From an uncultured Bacteroidota bacterium (GTDB lineage: Bacteria; Bacteroidota; Bacteroidia; UKL13-3): a DNA stretch of 12,124 nucleotides. The DNA lies in NCBI GenBank assembly GCA_903898215.1, contig CAIUEQ010000232.1:1-12124 (forward strand), read 5' to 3'. A program made the position numbers and the translations under genes. The notes under the pieces were generated by a model. The model was not told the origin of the DNA. It saw nothing but the letters and a program-made list of their open reading frames with translations, and made no database searches. Shown here piece after piece: positions 6,440-12,124 of this stretch (its first letter is position 1; every line of letters begins with the position of its first letter).

Positions 6440-6814
6440 TTATGAAAGTTTCTTAATAATAAAAGTTGCCACAAACGATTCGAGCAAACTGAGAGGAACA
6501 GCTAAATATAAAATTCTGAATGGTAAAACATTCAGATTACCGATTACTAGCCACATCAATACAAATCCAATAAACCATGAGAATAAAGTTGTTTCAACCA
6601 TGCTGAACTTTTTCGCAAAAATAAAAATGGCAATAGCAAAACACAACGACCATAAACCCCAAACTGCACCATTTATTGGTTCGGAAGGAAATGTTAAACC
6701 CAGGTTTTTGTAATGATTTACCCAAATATCATTTACTAAAATTTGGTTTCTTACAAATTCAGAAATACTTATCCAAATTGTTGTTACTAAAATTGGTAAG
6801 ATTGTTTTTTTCAT
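6440..6814 (-). CDS. Small four-helix membrane protein of unknown function
   Basis: A 124-residue protein with four hydrophobic stretches (about residues 4-20, 47-66, 74-95 and 100-120). Between helix 1 and 2 lies a polar loop with NHYKNLGLTFPSEPINGAVWG (33-53), whose conserved look (Pro-Ser-Glu-Pro then Asn-Gly) suggests a binding or packing site. The C-terminus is KKLS. I know similar uncharacterised proteins but no function. It is the first gene of a tight minus-strand set: its stop is 2 bases from the start of the 234-residue gene. The ATG at 6814 is the first codon of the hydrophobic N-terminus and there is no better alternative. No perfect TAnnTTTG box is seen upstream. Confidence 0.72.
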   Translation of the reverse strand: MKKTILPILVTTIWISISEFVRNQILVNDIWVNHYKNLGLTFPSEPINGAVWGLWSLCFAIAIFIFAKKFSMVETTLFSWFIGFVLMWLVIGNLNVLPFRILYLAVPLSLLESFVATFIIKKLS

Positions 6815-6897
6815 TTAGACAATTTTTAGTAAAAGTAAAAATTGTTAAGAGAATAGCAAATGCTAAAGTTGTAAATCGAAATCAGCTACGTGACACC

Positions 6898-7085
6898 CAC
6901 CTAAATCCCTGCCTGCCAAACAGAGCTATGAGCAGCAGGCAGGCTCCCTTGTTAGGGAGGACTTTGAAATTGTGGTAACAATGAAACTTTTAATGAAATG
7001 AATTCCCTTCCTAGCAAGCCTGCCTGCCACTCAAGGCTTAGCTTCGGTAGGCAGGGAAGGGTTAGGGTAGGTGTCATTCCAAATG
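6898..7085. repeat. GC-rich palindromic repeat, copy A
   Basis: Copy A starts CACCTAAATCCCTGCCTGCC and ends GGTGTCATTCCAAATG. It contains a 9-bp stem (6908-6916 with 6935-6943, CCTGCCTGC/GCAGGCAGG), a second stem CTCCCT-TGTT-AGGGAG (6944-6959), an AT-rich spacer, and a right half with CCTGCC near 7019-7027 facing GGCAGG near 7050. The ends are loosely inverted (GACACC...GGTGTC). It looks like a paired hairpin element, with a GC-rich CCTGCC palindrome nested inside each half of an older CCCT/AGGG repeat. Confidence 0.75.
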
Positions 7086-7122
7086 CTTTTGATACTCCTA
7101 CAAACTCAATATATCTTTACAA

Positions 7123-7296
7123 CACCTAAATCCCTGCCTGCCAAACAGAGCTATGAGCGGCAGGCAGGCTCAATTGTTAGGGAGGACTTTGCTTTTGTAC
7201 TAACATAAATAGACTCCCTTCCTAATAAGCCTGCCTGCCTACTCAAGGCTTAGCTTCGGTAGGCAGGGAAGGGTTAGGGAAGGTGTCATTCCAAAT
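7123..7296. repeat. GC-rich palindromic repeat, copy B
   Basis: Direct repeat of copy A shifted by 225 bases at its left end. The first about 50 bases are almost identical (one change, GCAGC to GCGGC), and the right half from TCCCTTCCTA to GGTGTCATTCCAAATG also matches closely. The right half has a perfect 9-bp stem, CCTGCCTAC (7234-7242) with GTAGGCAGG (7259-7267), which is disrupted in copy A. The AT-rich spacers between halves differ between copies. Together A and B fill most of the 583-base gap 6815-7397, in which I see no gene. Confidence 0.75.
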
Positions 7297-7356
7297 GATT
7301 CTCTAACCCCAACCCCAAACTAAAAACAACTAAATCAAAATCAAATTCCGTTTGTT

Positions 7357-7364
7357 TACATTTG
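7357..7364 (+). promoter_or_regulatory. Candidate -7 box for ccmF
   Basis: TACATTTG is a perfect TAnnTTTG match. Transcription would begin near 7371, about 27 bases before the ATG at 7398. This supports 7398 over the TTG at 7362, which lies inside the box. No -33 TTTG is seen at the usual distance. Confidence 0.5.
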
Positions 7365-7397
7365 CAGGCTTGTTTTTCTAACCCAAACAAAACAATA

Positions 7398-9815
7398 ATG
7401 AACGAAACCGTATTTCAAAACGAACACCTTATATATGGAAACCTCGGCCACATGGCTTTGGTATTGGCATTTGGAACTGCTATCATTTCAACTTTCGCCT
7501 ATTTTTTTGCTGCCAAAAACAATAGTGAACCTTCATGGAAAAAGTTAGCAGACTTGGCATTTTATGTTCATACTTTTTGTGTGCTCGCAATTGTTGGGAT
7601 TCTTTTTACCATCATTCACAGTCATCTGTTTGAGTATAGTTACGCGTGGCATCACTCATCCCGAGATCTCCCGGTTGAGTATATGATCTCTTGTTTTTGG
7701 GAAGGTCAGGAAGGCAGTTTTTTACTTTGGATATTCTGGCAAATGGTGATCGGGAATATTATACTTCGTACTTCAGGTAAGTGGACAAGCCCGGTAATGA
7801 GCATCGTGATGCTTTCACAAATTGCGCTTACATCCATGCTTTTAGGAATAAAAATATTTGAATATAAACTTGGAAGCAGTCCTTTTGAATTATTGCGCAA
7901 TGCCATGGGCGAAGCACCAATATTTAAAAGAGCAGATTATCTTACCAAAATTACAGACGGAAACGGACTTAATCCGTTGCTTCAAAATTATTGGATGGTG
8001 ATACATCCTCCAACATTGTTTTTTGGTTTTGCCACCACCATAGTTCCATTTGCTTATGCAATTGCAGCACTTTGGAAACGTGATTATACCGGATGGGTAA
8101 AACCTGCACTGCCATGGGCTTTGGTAAGTGCCATGGTTTTGGGTACAGGAATTATTATGGGTGGTTTTTGGGCTTATGAAAGTTTAAGTTTTGGTGGATA
8201 TTGGGGATGGGATCCTGTTGAAAATGCTTCACTTATTCCTTGGTTAATTTTAATTGCCGGATTGCATGTGATGATCATTTATAAAAGTACGGGTAATTCT
8301 CTTTCTGTTTCAATGATACTTGTTGTTACAACTTTTTTGTTGGTATTGTATGCTACATTTTTAACCCGAAGCGGAATTTTAGGAAACTCGTCAGTGCATG
8401 CGTTTACTGACCTTGGCATGAGTGGGCAACTTTTAGTTTTTCTATTCATCTTCATTATTCTTGCAACAATTTTATTTATATCACGATGGAAAGAAATTCC
8501 GAAATCGGAAAAAGACGAGCATGTTTTTACGCGTGAGTTTTGGATGTTTATAGGAAGTTTGGTTTTGGTAATTTCATCTTTTCAAATTGTTCTTACCACA
8601 TCTATTCCTGTTATCAATAAAATACTTGGAACTAATTTAGCACCACCTGCGGATGTTATTTCGCATTACAATAAATGGCAAATGCCAATGGCAATAGTTA
8701 TCGCTATTTTAACTGCTGTTGCACATTTGATGAAATTTAAAAAGAATTCAAATGACGTACTTAAGAAAATGTTGCTTTATGCTGCAATTTCTTTGGCTGT
8801 TTCTGTAGGATTATATTTTGCTTTTGAATTAAATAATTGGTTTTATATCGGTTTACTTTTTGCCGCCATTTTTTCTATCATCACAAATTCGGCATTGCTT
8901 ATTCCTAAATTAAGTACCATTAAAAAAGGTGGTGCATCAGTTGCTCATATTGGTTTTGGAATTTTGTTGGTAGGAGTTTTAATTTCTTCGGCAAATAAAA
9001 AAGTCATTTCCATTAATCGTACCGGTGAGCAAATGTTTAGAGGCAATGATGAAAAAACGCAAAAAGAAAATTTTGAGAATTTATTTTTGGAGAGAGGGAA
9101 ACCTCATCGTATGGGCGATTATGTGATCACCTATGTTGGCGATTCGATCAATTGGGTGAATCATTATTATAGGGTTCATTATAAGAAGTTAGACAGTCAA
9201 ACTGATTCTTTGTTGTATGAATTTGACTTGTATCCTAACGGTCAGATAAATCCTAAAATGGGGTTAGTTGCAAATCCTGATACCAAACATTATTTATCTC
9301 ATGATGTGTTCACTTTTGTAAGTTCGGTGCCAAATGAAAGTGGAGAAATTAAATTTATCAATGAACAAAAACATGAAGTGAAAGTTGGAGATACGATCAT
9401 TACAAATAATGCGATCGTGATTGTAACCGGTATCAATACAAATGTTAAAGACGGACCTTTAGATGCAAAAAATCTGGAAGTATTACTTGGTGCCGAATTA
9501 AAAGTAATCACCCTCAATAAAGTTTTTTCTGCAATGCCAATGTATGGTGTTAAAAATAATCAGGTAGCACAATTTGAATCGGTAGTTGAAGAAGCAAACT
9601 TGCGTTTTAAATTTACTGCTGTAGATCCTGTAACTAAAAAGTTTACAATTGAAACTGCAGAGAAAGATACCTCAGGAGATTTTATTATCATGAAAGCAAT
9701 TGTTTTTCCATGGATAAATTTAGTTTGGGCAGGAACAATTATCATGGTCATCGGATTTTTATTATCGATCTGGAAAAGATTAGATCAGATATTAAATGAA
9801 AAAGTAAAAGTGTAA
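7398..9815 (+). CDS. ccmF: CcmF/CcsA-type cytochrome c heme lyase
   Basis: An 805-residue polytopic membrane protein of the heme-handling family that delivers heme to apocytochrome c on the periplasmic side. The N-terminal half holds CFWEGQEGSFLLW (99-111) and the tryptophan-rich WWD motif GGYWGWDPVENASLIPW (266-282). All four histidines expected of CcmF are present: H203 (in VIHPP), H290 (in GLH), H334 (in SVHAF) and H517 (in VAHIGFG). About 14 to 15 helices are visible. A periplasmic domain spans roughly 535-765, and a last helix (768-791) is followed by a short basic tail. It is longer than E. coli CcmF (about 650), as is usual in Bacteroidota. I chose ATG 7398 because homologues start there (MNE...FQNEHLIYG) and a -7 box sits just upstream. 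No ccmA, B, C, E or thioredoxin-like gene is beside it in the window. Confidence 0.9.
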   Translation: MNETVFQNEHLIYGNLGHMALVLAFGTAIISTFAYFFAAKNNSEPSWKKLADLAFYVHTFCVLAIVGILFTIIHSHLFEYSYAWHHSSRDLPVEYMISCFWEGQEGSFLLWIFWQMVIGNIILRTSGKWTSPVMSIVMLSQIALTSMLLGIKIFEYKLGSSPFELLRNAMGEAPIFKRADYLTKITDGNGLNPLLQNYWMVIHPPTLFFGFATTIVPFAYAIAALWKRDYTGWVKPALPWALVSAMVLGTGIIMGGFWAYESLSFGGYWGWDPVENASLIPWLILIAGLHVMIIYKSTGNSLSVSMILVVTTFLLVLYATFLTRSGILGNSSVHAFTDLGMSGQLLVFLFIFIILATILFISRWKEIPKSEKDEHVFTREFWMFIGSLVLVISSFQIVLTTSIPVINKILGTNLAPPADVISHYNKWQMPMAIVIAILTAVAHLMKFKKNSNDVLKKMLLYAAISLAVSVGLYFAFELNNWFYIGLLFAAIFSIITNSALLIPKLSTIKKGGASVAHIGFGILLVGVLISSANKKVISINRTGEQMFRGNDEKTQKENFENLFLERGKPHRMGDYVITYVGDSINWVNHYYRVHYKKLDSQTDSLLYEFDLYPNGQINPKMGLVANPDTKHYLSHDVFTFVSSVPNESGEIKFINEQKHEVKVGDTIITNNAIVIVTGINTNVKDGPLDAKNLEVLLGAELKVITLNKVFSAMPMYGVKNNQVAQFESVVEEANLRFKFTAVDPVTKKFTIETAEKDTSGDFIIMKAIVFPWINLVWAGTIIMVIGFLLSIWKRLDQILNEKVKV

Positions 9816-9820
9816 AAGTT

Positions 9821-9905
9821 GCCACAGATTACACAGATTGTTTTTTTTTATTTGAGAGAAAAAAAATCTATGGCAAATAAATTTTTAATCTGTGAAATCT
9901 GTGGC
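9821..9905. repeat. 19-bp inverted repeat after ccmF
   Basis: GCCACAGATTACACAGATT (9821-9839) faces AATCTGTGAAATCTGTGGC (9887-9905), with one mismatch in 19 and a 47-base T/A-rich loop. It begins 6 bases after the ccmF stop and could form a large hairpin at the transcript's 3' end. A relative of the right arm recurs at 9997-10012. Confidence 0.8.
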
Positions 9906-9996
9906 TAATAAGAAATGTAGTTGGAAAAAGATGCTACAGGTTGCTCGGATTATTTATATTAGAAAAATTATTTATAAAAACAATCAGCGATAATTA

Positions 9997-10840
<844 letters not shown>

Positions 10841-10842
10841 AT

Positions 10843-11364
10843 ATGTTTCTTGAAAAATTAAAAGATATAAAATGTTTTGTGTTTGATGTTGATGGTGTGC
10901 TTACAGATGGAAAAGTTTTGGCATTGGAAAGTGGCGAACAAGCACGAAATTTTTTAGTGAAAGATGGTTATGGAATTGAACGCGCTTTATTGGCTGGATA
11001 TATTGTTGCAGTTATTTCAGGAGGAAAACAAATTGGAGTTCAAAAGCGATTAGAGTTTTTAAAAATAAAGCATATTCATCTTGGCGTAAATAATAAAATC
11101 GAAGTGTTCGACAAATTGTGTAACGACAATAAAATTAATCGTAATGAAGTTTTATATGTTGGAGATGATCTGCCGGATTATGATGTGATGAAATTGGTTG
11201 GTATACCTTGTTGTCCGTTTGATGCAACGCAAGAGATTAAAGATATTGCTTTGTATGTTTCAGATAAAAAAGGTGGTGAAGGATGTGTACGTGATGTGAT
11301 TGAAAAGGTGATGAAAGTGCAAGGAACTTGGAGGAAATTTGAGAATGAAAATATCAATAATTAA
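10843..11364 (+). CDS. KdsC-like HAD phosphatase (Kdo-8-phosphate phosphatase type)
   Basis: A 173-residue HAD hydrolase of the capless (C0) KdsC type, the expected length. Motif I is FDVDGVLTDG with nucleophile D15 and general acid/base D17. Motif II is VISGG with S59. The motif III lysine is probably K85 in NNKIEVFDKL. Motif IV is YVGDDLPDYDVM with D108 and D109. The C-terminal GGEGCVRDVIE (144-154) matches the tail that closes the active site of the neighbouring subunit in KdsC tetramers. KdsC removes phosphate from Kdo-8-phosphate on the way to lipopolysaccharide core; related enzymes act on other nonulosonate phosphates, and no kdsA or kdsB is in view to settle it. The start is ATG after an A-rich leader. 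It is probably co-transcribed with the DUF2520 gene 60 bases upstream. Confidence 0.88.
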   Translation: MFLEKLKDIKCFVFDVDGVLTDGKVLALESGEQARNFLVKDGYGIERALLAGYIVAVISGGKQIGVQKRLEFLKIKHIHLGVNNKIEVFDKLCNDNKINRNEVLYVGDDLPDYDVMKLVGIPCCPFDATQEIKDIALYVSDKKGGEGCVRDVIEKVMKVQGTWRKFENENINN

Positions 11365-11388
11365 AAAGGAAAAAGGAGAAATTAAAAA

Positions 11389-12124
11389 GTGAAAATCTTT
11401 GCGTCTTTGCGTCTTTGCGGTTTAATAATTTTGTCGTTGCTTTTTATCGAAGCGCACGCAACCCGCATTCTTATTCCTATGGACGAGAGTCAGAAAAATC
11501 ATTTGAAAGCTTATGGAATTGCCTATTGGGAATTGAAACGTGACTTGGATGTTGATTGGCTACTTAATTATCGTGATGGAAGTTTTATGATGATGCACAG
11601 TGCCGAAACTGAAAGAGAGTGTAAAGTTAGAGGTGTGAGTTTTGAAATAATAAGTGAAAGTCAGGTTACAAATATTTTGACTGAAATTGCAAAGCCTGAT
11701 GTAAATATGGAGTTGGTAAAACTTCATAAAGCTCCAAAAATTGCGGTGTATTCTCCTAAATCAAAAGAGCCATGGGACGATGCGGTAACGATGGTTTTAG
11801 CTTATGCCGAAATTCCTTATGATGTTGTTTTTGATGATGAATTATTAGATGGGAAGTTGCCATTATATGATTGGCTTCATTTGCATCACGAAGATTTTAC
11901 TGGTCAATATGGAAAGTTTTATGGTGCGTATGCACAAGCAGCTTGGTATCAAAGAGACGTTAAGGAAGCCGAAGCCATGGCCACAAAACATGGTTATAAA
12001 AAAGTAAGTCAGTTGAAATTGGCGATTGCAAAAAAGATTCGTGATTTTACTTTTGGCGGAGGATATTTATTTGCGATGTGCTCGGCAACCGACTCGTATG
12101 ATATTGCATTGGCTGCGGATGGTA
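11389..12124 (+). CDS. Secreted protein of the 'asparagine synthetase B'-labelled family, N-terminal part (partial)
   Basis: An open frame from GTG 11389 runs off the right edge (245 complete codons). A good Shine-Dalgarno AGGAG lies at 11374-11378, 10 bases upstream, and an in-frame TAA at 11383-11385 excludes earlier starts. The first about 23 residues form a signal peptide: K2 and R8, then LCGLIILSLLFIEA and a likely cleavage after AHA. The mature part opens with RILIPMDESQKNHLKAYGIAYW. This matches proteins that Bacteroidota genomes often call asparagine synthetase B. I see no N-terminal glutaminase Cys, and export argues against a cytosolic amidotransferase, so that name is doubtful; the true function is unknown. 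The signal peptide's first codons are encoded by a tandem repeat. Confidence 0.78.
   Translation, partial: MKIFASLRLCGLIILSLLFIEAHATRILIPMDESQKNHLKAYGIAYWELKRDLDVDWLLNYRDGSFMMMHSAETERECKVRGVSFEIISESQVTNILTEIAKPDVNMELVKLHKAPKIAVYSPKSKEPWDDAVTMVLAYAEIPYDVVFDDELLDGKLPLYDWLHLHHEDFTGQYGKFYGAYAQAAWYQRDVKEAEAMATKHGYKKVSQLKLAIAKKIRDFTFGGGYLFAMCSATDSYDIALAADG
11396..11424. repeat. Three tandem TCTTTGCG 8-mers inside a signal peptide
   Basis: TCTTTGCG occurs three times without a break (11396-11419), followed by GTTTA. Reverse-complemented, it has the same CGCAAAGA unit and TAAAC edge as the repeats at 3546-3590 and 3919-3949. The frame across it reads F-A-S-L-R-L-C-G. Confidence 0.7.

Noticed and set aside
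6676..6978. 100-residue plus-strand open frame running into repeat copy A
   Set aside because: It is antisense to the four-helix membrane protein for half its length and then reads into the GC-rich repeat; no family features.
7362..7397. TTG start giving ccmF 12 extra residues
   Set aside because: The TTG lies inside a perfect -7 box, the extra residues (QACFSNPNKTI) do not resemble family N-termini, and ATG 7398 gives the expected MNE...FQNEHL start.
9821..9905. Riboswitch or structured RNA
   Set aside because: The long inverted repeat has a featureless A/T loop and sits after, not before, a gene; dispersed-repeat origin explains it better.
11389..12124. Genuine asparagine synthetase (AsnB)
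   Set aside because: The protein has a signal peptide and no N-terminal catalytic Cys, so the cytosolic glutamine-dependent enzyme is unlikely despite the common label.

Overview
The window looks like chromosomal DNA from an AT-rich member of the Bacteroidota. The genes point there: a DUF349-type protein, a GIY-YIG family protein with the GVF variant typical of the phylum, a long CcmF/CcsA-type heme lyase, a Rossmann/DUF2520 protein, and a secreted protein of the kind often labelled 'asparagine synthetase B' in this phylum. Most starts lack an obvious Shine-Dalgarno sequence, perfect TAnnTTTG -7 boxes precede several genes, and the gaps are full of short dispersed repeats. I cannot assign a genus.

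Layout. 1-530 (minus): N-terminal part of a DUF349-type protein. 621-2799 (plus): two HMG-CoA lyase-like DRE-TIM enzymes. The first keeps the catalytic Cys loop and the second does not. 2877-3494 (minus): a TRIC/UPF0126 membrane protein, convergent with the lyases. 3495-3954: a repeat-filled gap. 3955-5241 (minus): a Y-family DNA polymerase. 5357-6814 (minus): a compact set of three genes, namely a small membrane protein, an uncharacterised conserved protein and a GIY-YIG protein. 6815-7397: a gap dominated by two copies of a GC-rich palindromic repeat. 7398 to the right edge (plus): ccmF, a DUF2520 protein, a KdsC-like HAD phosphatase, and the start of a secreted 'asparagine synthetase B'-like protein.

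How the genes fit together. The lyase pair suggests leucine or acyl-CoA carbon metabolism. CcmF attaches heme to apocytochrome c in the periplasm, but no other ccm gene is nearby. The KdsC-like phosphatase suggests Kdo (LPS core) synthesis. The rest are housekeeping or uncharacterised. I see no RNA gene, CRISPR array, insertion sequence with a transposase, phage gene or defence operon.

The most unusual feature is how dispersed repeats meet coding sequence. The only usable start codon and first codons of the DUF2520 gene lie in a repeat, its last codons lie in another, and three tandem 8-mers encode part of the signal peptide of the last gene. I did not find a clearly new multi-gene system.
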